From Hydractinia symbiolongicarpus (lineage: Eukaryota > Cnidaria > Hydrozoa > Anthoathecata > Hydractiniidae): DNA of 64,000 nucleotides. Of the stretch, positions 22,013 through 32,413 are shown piece after piece. Every line of letters begins with the position of its first letter. Positions within the stretch are counted from its first letter, which is position 1. A program made the translations under genes and the position numbers. The notes under the pieces are model-generated. The model worked only from the letters and a program-made list of their open reading frames with translations, ran no database searches and was not told the origin of the DNA. Where the stretch lies: assembly GCF_029227915.1 (NCBI RefSeq), contig NC_079885.1:13467001-13531000 (forward strand). Reading direction: 5' to 3'.

Positions 22013-22500
22013 CAATTGAGGAATTACAGAAGGGCGAGAGCTTCTGCACTGTAATTGGGATTTTATAAATGAAATCGAGAAAAGATCTAATACCGAAATC
22101 TCATAACCTAATCGGCGATCGGTGCATGGAGCCTATAAATACCTGTCCGTCATGGGGTAACACTATCTGATATCCAACAATAACAATCAAGCAGAAAATG
22201 TCGAATAACTCTTACCATCAAAGAAAACGCATTATTTGAATTGCATACATTTTACATTTTTTTTACTAATGATATACAATTTGATTTCAACAACACAAAT
22301 TTTTGTTGACCATTGGTTATGTTGACAGTATTGTTGTTGCTGTTGTATGAGTCCTAAACAATAGAATAAATGGTGTTATACATTTGGCGTGGGTGAGAGG
22401 GCAGTATTAGATCTCCTCTCAATTTTATTTATAAAATCCGAATTACAGTGCGCACGCTTTGCACCCTTCTGTAATTACTCAATTATATTTCATAATCACT
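22013..22500. mobile_element. MITE-like element with ~80-bp imperfect terminal inverted repeats
   Basis: The left end (about 22013-22096: AATTGAGGAATTACAGAAGG ... TCTAATACC) is the imperfect reverse complement of 22405-22490 (CAGTATTAGATCTCC ... CTTCTGTAATTACTCAATT). Each arm itself contains a smaller hairpin (ATTACAG ... CTGTAAT). The 300-bp centre has no coding frame. Sub-terminal hairpins in each arm are unusual. Confidence 0.7.
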
Positions 22501-23430
22501 CTAATACTGAACTGAAATCTACTGAAATCTAACAACCTCTCCATTCCAGTAGTGGAGCGCAGCTTTCCTTTCTCAGTTTGTAGCGCCGTCACTAAACACA
22601 GAATTCTGAAACTCCTTGGCCTTTGAATCGAAACAGATTTCTTTTTGTAGATTTTTTAGACGCCCATTCCAAATTGTCTCTAACTGACAGACCAGACTGC
22701 TCTGCCTTCAAAAGTAGAGGCTAATCTAGTAGAATGCGCTGTATATAGCACCTCACAAGCTAATGTTATGGCTTCTCTATAGTTTGAGCCACCTCTTCTG
22801 TAAAAGGTAGCTCAGTTTCAGCTTCTAAATCCAGGGAATCGTTTGTGCCTTCTTCACCATCATCTAAACTTGGACAATGGTCCCGGTACGTCACCAACCT
22901 TTTCCCGAATCCTTTTCAACATTTTTGATTATATCTAAACGTTGATGATGGTCTTTCTTCATGATATTCACTAAAGATTCGTCCAATTTTTTTACAGGAT
23001 GCAGATTACTTGGTCTTGACAGCTCAAGCAAAATCTGTTCTCGTAATTCCTTATCTGGAATAAACTCGTATAAAGCCAGGTCGTCAGGAAGGGACCATTT
23101 ATATGCATCCCCTTCCCTAGTGATCTTGAAATGTCTATAATCTTACAACTGTCTCTCCTGTTTTGTCCAGTCTGATTATCAATACTATTGTCAACATGTA
23201 CAGTTTGTACAGTGATGTCTGAGGTGTCGTCCATGACTGAAATATTGAATTAACAACCTGTGATAAATTAGATTATCGTAGATAATTAGTTTACTGATAA
23301 AATCACAGAAGAGCTCCTTCCTCAATTGTCGATAAGTTGATAAAGACAAAGGAGCTAGCTGTGCTCCAAAAGCGGAATAGAGTGGAGTTGATTAGGTTGC
23401 TAGATTTCAGTATTAGGATGATTGAGATTT
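22495..23430 (-). mobile_element. TIR-bounded element with decayed minus-strand ORF
   Basis: Left end TTTCATAATCACTCTAATAC, with CTGAAATCTAACAACCTCTCC following, is the imperfect reverse complement of the right end GGTTGCTAGATTTCAGTATT plus AGGATGATTGAGATTTCATA (about 23395-23430). The minus strand between them reads, in two frames, MDDTSDITVQTVHVDN from 23234, then DAYKWSLPDDLALYEFIPDK, ELREQILLELSRPSNLHPVK and HHQRLDIIKNVEKDSGKGW. It looks like an element-encoded accessory protein I cannot name. Frameshifts and stops make it a pseudogene. Confidence 0.5.
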
Positions 23431-24008
23431 CATAAAATAAAATTTCGCAATTCTACAAAGAAAATATTATAATTGCAAATCGAATATTCCCACTATTGCT
23501 TCTTACCCTATCTTTATTTGCCATAGTAAAAGTTAAGTGGCAACATTTTGTTTGTTTGTTGTGTTTCCATTTTAATTCTTGTTAGATCGAAAGTGTTTTT
23601 ACAATATCAAAACTTATGACTGATGTCAATGACCAGCTGATTTTGTAGCTATTGAAACTCCTCTTATTTTTTACATTTTTTGAAACAAAACCCACTTTGT
23701 TTTAATCACAACAGAAAGAAGATAATAAGCAACAAAATTTTACTATATGACTCACGTTTGAAATTTTTTGTAAAAACAACTTTTATCCATGTAATTAAGC
23801 TGCATGTCTTCAAATTGAGACACAAATTGAGACAATAACATTTTAACGTTGGTTTGGCAATATCCAAGTAAATATTTCTCTTACCAGAAAAGATAAAGAT
23901 ATACTTACCTCATTTTTGCAACATTATACAGTCACACCTATCTATAACGGAACCAAATCTACTGGCCGCTAAAGACAGATGGCAGTTATTGAGAGAACCT
24001 GTCTATAA
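23431..24008. other. AT-rich spacer and left flank of THAP element
   Basis: No gene seen. The last 75 bp (TCACACCTATCTATAACGGA and following) resembles the end of a pogo/Tigger-type element, so the THAP element may be nested in one. The other end of such a host element was not identified. Confidence 0.35.
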
Positions 24009-25808
24009 AGGGGACCTTCCACCTCAAAAAAACTTTTTCTCATATCGTAGATAATGCGACTTATTAAAGAATTCAATAATTATTTAGCACAATTCATTAG
24101 TATAACTTAGAAGTATTGCATTTTTTCTTACTATTTTTACCAAACGTGCTGCCTTCGACAGTAATGGCGGCCTTTCTCTCCAAAACGGTCTAGTTCAGCA
24201 GATGCGACAGAAATGTAAACAAATGACGTAGAGCCGGCTATGAAGCAGACTGCTTTTGCGGAATTAAACAACCCCCTGTTTTTATAAAGGAAATGTGTTT
24301 ATGGGCGTGCCACAGGTTCCTATTTTTTTTTAATAAAAATTAATTCAATAGTAAAAGATGTAGCAAAGTTTCGTAGAAATATGAAATTTTAAGAATGGGT
24401 GCCTCTTGCGCTGCCATAGGCTGTCAAAACCATAGCAAAAGGAATCCTTTCCAAATCCTGCATGATAAATCTACCGCTGCTACTTGTATAGCAAACATGA
24501 AACGAACTGATCTTCCAAAAACTATTATTTATGCGCGGGGCACTTCCAAACCAACTGCTTTGATAAGTCTATCAATTTAAGAAATCAACTAATGAAAGGT
24601 AAGCATATTATACAACGGTTTTTCTTTGTGTTAGTACAGTTCATTACTGGAGGGACTGGTAGGAATGTAGTGATATTGAACACAGTGTATATTGCGAATG
24701 TATGAATTAGTCGTTCGTATTGCAGGTTTCAGAAAAGCACCCCGTAAGCTGGTGTTAGGGGCTGTTTCCACGATCTTTGCACACAAGTCTAAACATATCA
24801 AAAGAGTTCGCGTTGTTGAGAAGTTAAAAAAAGAAGGTGAGAGCATGGGGAATTTCTGTACATATATATATATTTTTGACTGCTTTTCCTTTGCTTTTTT
24901 GCTTTCTTTTTCATGAAAAGTACATTCTAGGCTATTATGGCTGCGATGGCGACAGCAAAAGTCTTTAAGGAAAAGGATTTCAATTCTGAACCAGACCATG
25001 AAGAACAGAATTTACTCCTGTATGCCGACGATGACGATATCTTTTTGCGGAACTGCGTCTCTCCGCAGACAAAAGTTGCTACCACTGAATGCAAAGGTTC
25101 ACAAGTGAACGTTAAGGTAAATCAAGCAAAAAAAAAAATTATGTTGTATTATCTTGTTCAAAATTGCAAATATTCTTATAGTTTATTTCGCCCAATGTAG
25201 CCAAACATCAGGAGCAAAGCAGTTCAGGTTACTAAATAAAACTTTGCAAAATCATCCTCCGTGGCAATACAATAGCAATAAGAATAACCTCCTTGAAGCC
25301 AACGTAACTATCATCAGGAGATGGGAACTCTCGTCTAATTTTTGAAACAACACAAGATGGGATAACACGCCGTATTTATCTCCCTGTGCGAACATGTACC
25401 CACCAGGTGAACTGGTAATAAGCAGCATACCGAATGTTCTACAATAAAAGAAACAATTTCCAGACATGTTTTATAATAAATGGCTTATTTTTAATTCTTT
25501 TAGCATGGTTTGTTAAAGCTGAAGAATATTTTATGATGTACTCAGGGGGTCCATCTCTCTGCCGCTTGCTCGGCATATTTTTCCATCTGAAAAATCATAA
25601 CTTGCATTACGTAAGCAAATACGCCATTATGAATGCAGCATTTTCAAAGCAGCGTAGCCATGCGATGAAAAGAGGTAAATTTTAGTAAAATGTTTTGGCT
25701 TATTTTAGAGATACCAGATTAGAAAGGAATTAATAATCATTGAATTCGTTATCCACACCAGATATGTTTTCGATATAAGCAAAGTTTTTTTGAGGTGGAA
25801 GGTCCCCT
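24009..25808 (+). mobile_element. TIR element carrying a THAP-domain gene, 1.8 kb
   Basis: The ends are AGGGGACCTTCCACCTCAAA (from 24009) and its reverse complement TTTGAGGTGGAAGGTCCCCT (ending 25808). Matching continues imperfectly inward for about 36 bp and shows again near ATTATTGAATTC. The flanks carry a 4-bp direct repeat ATAA (24005-24008, 25809-25812). Inside is a small spliced THAP gene on the plus strand. THAP domains are DNA-binding zinc fingers found in P-element and Kolobok transposases. No catalytic domain is visible here, so the element is probably non-autonomous or supplies only the DNA-binding partner. The 4-bp duplication and AGGG start suggest a Kolobok-like element, as inference. 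Confidence 0.75.
24395..25242 (+). CDS. Small spliced THAP-domain protein (probably frameshifted)
   Basis: Exon 1 (24395-24599) starts MGASCAAIGCQNHSKRNP, the typical THAP start with a C-x4-C pair. It carries IANMKR and then, one frame over, LCAGHFQTNCFDKS, supplying the Cys and His of the C2CH site. It ends at AAAG|GTAAGC. Exon 2 (24727-24835) reads FRKAPRKLVLGAVSTIFAHK, matching the AVPTIF end of the THAP fold, and ends at a GTGAG donor. Exon 3 (about 24928-25116) is acidic (FNSEPDHEEQNLLLYADDDD) and splices in phase to 25201, reading PNIRSKAVQVTK then stop (25242). The frame changes inside exon 1 at an A run near 24518 and possibly near the exon 2/3 join. The conserved THAP tryptophan is replaced by cysteine. 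Either a decaying gene or homopolymer errors explain this. Confidence 0.65.
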
Positions 25809-25812
25809 ATAA

Positions 25813-26820
25813 CCATCTTTTGTTTTAGCTTTCTATGAGAGGTTTTTTATGTTACAGTTGTTTGGACGTTGGCTAACAAAGGTAAATGGGTTTGGGTCGA
25901 GATTACAGGTCTAAGATGCAATAAATTGCACTTGTTTCTTTTTATTGGCACCCTTAGAAACCATGTTTATTTTCTACCCTTATTGTGTTCCATATCGCCA
26001 TCAGACAATAACATAAGTGTAAAAGCTTGTATTATAGGAACATGGATGGCGTCACTCCAGTTTTGAAGAATGAATGTTACGTTTAATGTTGCATTGTTTT
26101 GATTATGTATTAAGATCGCTAGCACCCTTAGGTAATTGTCTTATCTCAATATATTTTGTAATCCATAGCACCGTTAAACAATTACAAATTTCTTGTAAAC
26201 AAGCTTGTAGTACGAACATTGTCAGTCCCGCTCCAGTGATAAGAAACACATCAATGCTTTATGTTTTATTAACATTATCAATCACCAACTAATCTAATGC
26301 CACAAAAACTAGGATCGAATTATGTTTTATTTTTTTGTCCTACTGCAAATTCTTACCACATACAAATTGATGTTATGGTTGAAAACGTTAAATTTATAGT
26401 CAAATCTACCAAAAAATTGTCCTGAAAATTCTACAAACAAAACCTAACATTACAATAACAATACTGCATACTTATTAACTATTAAAAAATTCAGTTATTG
26501 TCGACTGCCTTGCAGTAGCTTTCTTCGAAATAAAGCGTTGTTGTCAAAGCGTTGTTCTCTACATTTGCAATACTAATAACTTCTGTAGCATAGCCGTTTC
26601 ACAAAACAAATTGTTTAAGGTCTTTAAAGCCAGTGTTTTTCATTTTTTTTGATTCACCCTAAAAGTCAAAAATAATAAAGACAGCTTTAAAAAACCTGAT
26701 TGGTTTAAAATTTAGCAAAACTAAAGGGATTGGTTTAAAAAACAATGTGGAAAATAATTTATCCATCGCTAATTTAATAAACACTGGCACTGGTTTCACA
26801 TAATGTCTCAATCATTCAAG
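25813..26820. other. AT-rich spacer, no supported gene
   Basis: Several 60-80 codon frames exist (25869-26066, 26074-26292) but none shows a recognisable domain or good splice context. Nothing else seen. Confidence 0.35.
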
Positions 26821-26823
26821 AAG

Positions 26824-27519
26824 TTAATAAGAAAAATTGTCTACACTTTCTCTAAAGTCTCTACACTTTCTTACCCAATTATCCCCCTCCATTCTTTCCA
26901 AGTGCCCCAGCCAATTTAATCTTCTTATCTGGATAACATCTTTAATTCTACGGATACTTAGCGTGCTTCTTAGCTTATCTGAACTCTTTCTGTCTCTCAG
27001 ACTGGCGTTACACATCCACCTAACCATTCTCATATCATTCCTTTCTAAACGGTCAAGATCTTCCTGCTTCACTGCGCATGTCTCACTACCGTACAACATA
27101 ACACTTCTTACACAGGCCTCATACAACCTACCTTTTACCTCAATTGACAGGACTCTGCTAGTCAATAAAGGAAGTAACTCTCTAAACTTTTTCCAAGTAG
27201 AACCTATCCTGCAAGTAACACTTCTTCCAACACCCCCTTCACTGCCCAACATATCACCTAAGTAACAGAAGTTCTTAACTATCTCTAATGAGCCACTGTT
27301 GTACATCATTAAAGCTGGAAATACTTCATTCTCTATAATCTCACCTTTGCAACGCTTGCATACAAACTGTATGCCAGCTCTTAACCTTCCACTAATACTA
27401 CTGCACTTCTTATGTACCCAATGCTTGCAAGTCTGACAAAAAATTGAGTTACTACCAACCCCTATCCTGCAAACTCCACAAGGCCACTTTCCAACTACAA
27501 GGTCACACTTGGCTGCAGC
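26824..27519 (-). pseudogene. LINE C-terminal part: PHD-like finger and downstream domain
   Basis: The frame reads from the zinc finger (KCDLVVGKWPCGVC at about 27515) through MMYNSGSLEIVKNFCYLGDM (27309), VMLYGSETCAVK and RNDMRMVRWMCN to LNWLGHLERMEGDNWVRKCRD. It then enters unrelated sequence. Compared with copy 1, the tryptophan of GSETW is cysteine. The finger is out of frame with the linker upstream because of the internal deletion. Confidence 0.85.
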
Positions 27520-28990
27520 TTCTAGCTAGCCTCCACTACCCATTCTGTCTTGATCTGCATAGCTGGCCCTTCTACAACATCATCATCAGACAAATTATCC
27601 TCGTCCAAATCAAACTCAGTGTTAAGCAACCTCTGATAATGATTCTTCCAAGCTACCCTTTTCTCCTACTCTGTGCTAGCCAAAACACCTTCATCATTAC
27701 GTATACACTTCTCACCTACAACATCTTGATTAGTCTTCTTCATTTGCTTTGCTATCTTGAATACCTCATTGCGCTGGTCTTCCCTTCTTAACACATCTGC
27801 AAATCTGTTTCTCTCTGCTTCTGATTTTGCCTTATACACTGCTGTACGAGCACGACGCTTAGCTTCTAAGTAAATATTTTTACTACCACCTGACTTCCAC
27901 TCTTTCCAAAGTTTCCTCTTTTCCTTTATACACTGGTTAACCTCATTATTCCACCCACAGGTATCATCAGAAGCTTCTAGAAGACAATTCTTCAAAGTAG
28001 TCCAAGTACTTTCAACATTGTCATTATCACACTGACCATTGCGGGCTAACTGCTGAACTTTTGCACTAAATTGTCTTGCTACTATCTCTTCCTTCAGCTT
28101 CCAGACTTAACGACAGGGCCTGTACTTTCCCTTGGCTTCTTTAACACTCGATTCCAGATAATATCACAAACCAGCAACCTATGCTGGGAAACACACTCTT
28201 TCCCCGATATAACTTTCACGTCCTTCACCACTTTCTTGTCTGACTTTCTAACCAGGAAGTAATCTATCTGTGTCTTACAGCCACCTGACTCATATGTTAT
28301 CAGCCTACTCTGTCTCTTACTCAATGATGTGTTGCAAACCACCATGTCCGTTGCCATTCCAAATTCAAGCAATCTCTCCCCTTCCTTATTTTTGCTCCCA
28401 AATCCATAGCCTCCATGCACACCTCTATAACCTTCAGTTGACTTCCCAACATGACCATTAAAGTCGCTGCCCACCGACGACAAGTTCAGTGTCTCCAAAC
28501 TTTGTGACTGCTGTTAATTCATTATAAAACTTATCTTTATCTTTCTCACTGAGTCCACACTGTGGAGCATAAACTGACAGAAAAGTGACAATCCTATTAC
28601 CTATCAAAAACTTTCCCACTATAATACGACTATTAACACGCATAACATCTATTACTTTTTCTACCCACTTCTCTGCAACGAATATGCCAACTCCTCCATA
28701 TCCATCACTATTACCAATCCAAAAAAGCTTATACCTTGCCCTCCTACCTTCCACAAATCTCACTGAAGCTCCTCTCCACCTGACTTCCTGAACACAACAC
28801 ATATCAACAGATCTACGTTCTAACATTTCAACTACTTCACCTGCTCTACCTCTCAGAGTAGCAACATTTTCACTAGCCATCCTCAAACCAGTGTTATCTA
28901 CCTTGTGATGTGATAGCTGGGTAACGGTCTGACGATGCTCACACCTGACATCTGTCCTACCGTGCGCGACACCTTCACTCCTTAGAGTTC
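26850..28990 (-). mobile_element. Second LINE copy, antisense, lacking the RT core and the 3' end
   Basis: This is the same family as the element at 1-966. From the 5' end on the minus strand come: an APE endonuclease in two frames (28886-28458 with VDMCCVQEVRWRG, GNSDGYGGVGIF and VYAPQCGL; 28498-28094 with DFNGHVGKSTEG, YGFGSKNKEGERLLEFG and TQIDYFLVR); a linker (27995-27666, EKRKLWKEWKSGG, FKIAKQMKKTNQD) with a stop; and then about NHYQRLLNTEFDLDEDNLS ... IKTEWV. At about 27525 this joins directly to the PHD-like finger (CGVC, CQTC, HWVHKKC, CKRC). The RT fingers, palm and active site are missing. The C-terminal region ends early at VRKCRD, before the RGRPRKTW part kept in copy 1, and there is no (GAT)n tail. 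Confidence 0.88.
28094..28886 (-). pseudogene. LINE APE-type endonuclease, frameshifted
   Basis: The endonuclease would nick target DNA for target-primed reverse transcription. The N-terminal half starts MRMASENVATLRGRAGEVVE and includes the catalytic-region words CCVQEVRW and SVYAPQCGLSE. The C-terminal half resumes in another frame at SSVGSDFNGHVGK, keeps TYESGGCKTQIDYFLVRKSD, and has SQHRLLVCD, the conserved terminal His region. The shift lies near 28480, where the expected catalytic GDFN stretch is interrupted. Confidence 0.85.
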
Positions 28991-31170
28991 CAGCCCCGTT
29001 TACACATTTTGTCTGATCAACTCGTCGCTTTAAAATTAAAAAGCCTTAAGTGCATTTTTTTGAAAAATAACTAATGGTGGATTCATATTAGTACTATCAT
29101 TCTTCAGGTTTAAAAGGCCTTAAGTTCCTAAATTTCTCATTTAAAAGGAGTTTTATTTACATGTTTTTATATTTGTAAGATTTGGAGGCGAATCAAGGTC
29201 TTAGATGTAAAAAGCTTTAAGTACAGGTAATATAGATCTAAAAGGTATCCTAAATTACCTCTGTTATTACCAAGAATTTTCATTTTATGGCTAATAGCTC
29301 AAGAAATAACTCCAAGTCCATTTTTGTTTTTGCTTTTCCTCAAAATAAGAAAAATGCGCTTAAGGCCTTTTTGTTTCAAAGCGACAAACTGTTCTTACGG
29401 CCATTAATAAAGAGTTTTGGGATTGTTTTACAGCTGGATGCCCTTTCTAGCGCCAACCGTTCACAGAACGGACTGGGTGTTTTTTAAAGAGTTGGCTTTA
29501 TTGAACATTGAGAGAGTTGCTAGCTTGGACGCTCAATTTGTTTTCTTTGCCACAGTAAAGGTTTATTATAAATAGAAAAAATGTAAACATACAAAAACAT
29601 ACAATAAATATATGACGCTTATGCAATAGTATAAAAAAAGCTTGGTATTTTTATTGTGTATTTATGTTTGGTCATATTTTTAATAAGACTTTCAAAAAAT
29701 GTTTTTACTTTACAATAATGTGAAGAATATGCATGTTTATTTCCAGTTTTGCTATTTTTAACTTATGATTCAAAAATATTTGAACATCTTATTTGTAAAC
29801 CTATAAAGCATTATTGAAATGTCATTGTTCTTTTAGACAGACAAAAAATTTTGTATATTTTTGAGTGTTTTAAGATTATGGTAACCCCTTGAGTGTCATT
29901 TTTTAAGGATACTACTGTAAGGGAAAGAGATTTTTTAGAAAAATTTTTTTTCTTTATATAAGCAAAGCTTTTCATAGCATATTAGTATTAAACAAAAAAA
30001 TTAATCCTTAAAGATTGTGTTTTTCCCCATTTGGATCACTTCTCCCGGTTTGGTTTTGTTCAAGCTTATTTCAGATTTAATCCGATTTTGGACGTTATAG
30101 GGGTTGCTCAGGGATGCCCTAGTTATATATGAAAGTGCACAGTGATAATGTTTTTAAAGTCACTATACCCCTGTTTATATTTTTAATGACTTGAAAATTT
30201 CCCTATGAGTTGCCTATTAAAATTTCAATCACTTTTCCGGCAAGCAACGTAATGACGTCAAGCTTGAGCTCATATTCAAGATAGTAATCAAATTTGTACG
30301 GGAGCAGCTTTTTTGACCTTGTTTGTTTTATCTCACTACTCTTTAAATGTAAATCAAGCAAAAAGAGATTTTTTTCTTAAATACTGATATTATATGAGTG
30401 TTTTGAGAGTAAAGTTGTTTTTAAGTGGGAGGTAAGCTTTAACAACAAACTAGAGCTAATGGAGCTTTAGAATAAATATTCTATATTTGTTTTAAATTAT
30501 TCAAAAGGTTCAATTGGCATGTAAAATAAAAAGATCTTTGATTTGCTTTTTGTCAAAATTAGATTTTCAGTTTTATAGATATAAACCTTCCATTTTGTTA
30601 AAATGTACATAAATTTTTGAAACCTTTAGCAAAAGCTTTCAATAAATCATTCAGTCATTTAACTAAGAAAATGGGATAGCATAAAAATAAACATCACAGA
30701 GCTTCTGTAACAACGAAGTATGAAGGGTTTTTTTATAATTTCTTTATAATTCTGGTATATGTCATTTTTTTCTCTCAACACACCTGTTGCATGAAAATAT
30801 ATGGGATAAAAAGAGAAAAAAAAAATTTGTATGCAACGGTTAATTGCAGACTTTTTTTTAAGAAAAAATAACAGCAATAATATTAAGTCCTAAGCACTAG
30901 GTTGTGAAAAACATGTCAATGACAGCTAGAAAAGATACCTGTCATACTGCTTATTACAAAAAAGCATATTTAAAATGTACTGAATATGATTGGGAAGATT
31001 AAACAGATTAAAATAACTTACAAAACGAAAGAAACAGGAAACTTGGTGACTACAGAAATGTTGTACTATTGTACTAGACTTAACACCTTATTTTAAGAGG
31101 ATGCAAAATAATATATAAGGAATAACTAAAATTTAAATCTAACTCCATTTTTGTTTGTAGGAAATATATT
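28991..31170. other. AT-rich intergenic sequence with short repeats
   Basis: Diverged direct repeats of TTTAAAAGGCCTTAAGT occur near 29030-29230. At about 29432-29463, GCTGGATGCCCTTTCTAGCG followed by CCAACC matches a short sequence I recall as unusually widespread in animal genomes. The word ATACCTGYCATACTGCT occurs at about 30936 and again near 35894. No gene is supported; the frame at 29287-29487 lies over the repeat. Confidence 0.4.
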
Positions 31171-31172
31171 TT

Positions 31173-31248
31173 GGGGACCAAACCATAAAAGCTCTTGATG
31201 CAGTGACGCAGGGGACCAAACTATAAAAGCTCTTGATGCAGTGATGGA
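31173..31248 (+). repeat. Tandem duplication, 38-bp unit, two copies
   Basis: Units 31173-31210 and 31211-31248 begin GGGGACCAAACYATAAAAGC and continue TCTTGATGCAGTGA. They differ at about three positions. Confidence 0.9.
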
Positions 31249-31270
31249 AGCATAAACTCGCAGACCACTT

Positions 31271-32413
31271 TTAAAGGAGTGGTCCCACGAAAAATCAAAA
31301 AAAATAATTTCATCTTATTTTATCGAAAATGTTTAACTTATTATCATAAAAAACTTTTTTTTACAAAAAAAATTCTTTTTTGCTCTTATTCGGCCCTTTT
31401 TTTTACAATCCTGTTTAAATAGCCGTGACGTCATAGTTGGCAAATGGATTTTTTGTGTGCTAAGAAAATTCAGCAAATAGAATGATATTGAGAATCAAAA
31501 ATCGCGACACACGACGGTATAACTCAGCGATTGCCTTTTTCAAGTCGTTGGAAAATGAACTAAATGAATTGCTTGTAAGCAGTAAACGGAAAAAGATTTT
31601 GTTTGTAGGCGTGGCTTGCAGAAATTCCCCTCTTGCTCTGTAAGATAACTTTTATGAGACAAAGTTGCTTAAAATCCTCATTCTCAGTTATTCATTTTAT
31701 TCCTAAAAGAACAAGATATTTGTACGATACATATCATTATTATTTCATATTTTAACAATTTTTATGCGGCCTAATCATATTTAAAAAAATTATGTTTAAG
31801 CACATATACCTTGGAATTGTGCGTCTGTTAATGCATTCATTTCCGTGCAACAAAGACAATCAATCTCCCTAGTTTCAGCCTTGCAGTTATCGCACTTGCA
31901 CCATTTGTTCCTCCCAACACGAAAACTTTCCCAATGTTTTACTAAAAATATCGTTTCTCTCTCAGTTTGAATGTTTTTATTATCATCTTATTTAGTGGGC
32001 TCGAATTGAAAAAGTTACAGCCTTGTGCTTTTAAAAAGCTCATCAAAGGTTTCCGTCTCATCATCACTGTCCTCATCTTCTCCAAAATTGTTGTTTCTTC
32101 TTCAATAATATCATACTCTAATTCTTCTTCGCTATTCGACATCTTGCTTTCTTCTGTATTCATATATGTGATGTTCATATATGTGATCTGAGTATCAAGG
32201 TTTTCTTTCTCTCTTCTCTCTCGTGAAATTAACATCGCCAATTATGACGTCACAGCAAAAGGTTTTTTAAAAAAAGACGATCTTTGTGCATTGATTAAAA
32301 GATCAATAAACAATTTCTCGAAAAAAGAATAAAAACTTTATACTAATTGAATAGTGAAGAATCCAAAGAACGAATAAATTTTTGTCAAAAATTTGGTGGG
32401 GCCACTCCTTTAA
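31271..32413 (-). mobile_element. TTAA-flanked TIR element with P2X7-C-like ORF
   Basis: TTAA (31271-31274) precedes AGGAGTGGTCCCACGAAAAA, and the far end is GTGGGGCCACTCCT followed by TTAA (32410-32413). The terminal 14 bp are inverted with one mismatch. A 4-bp TTAA duplication is typical of piggyBac and Kolobok elements. The minus strand codes an acidic N-terminal part and a cysteine-rich domain. No transposase is visible, so this is non-autonomous or a two-component partner. It is about 1.13 kb between the duplications. Confidence 0.8.
31799..32241 (-). CDS. Acidic protein with P2X7 C-terminal-like cysteine domain, frameshifted
   Basis: The first frame (32241-31942) probably starts at the methionine of MSNSEEELEYDIIEEETTI and is acidic, then basic (MRTVMMRRKPLMSFLK). 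The second frame, overlapping its end, reads HWESFRVGRNKWCKCDNCKA and then ETREIDCLCCTEMNALTDAQ. The W-C-x-C-x2-C ... E-x-x-C-L-C-C-x-E pattern is the cysteine-rich zinc domain also found at the C-terminus of P2X7 receptors and in many small cnidarian proteins. Either an indel or a small intron joins the frames. A splice donor-like CAAG|GTATAT follows DAQF near 31812. No continuation was found downstream. The domain call is from memory of the motif. Confidence 0.55.
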
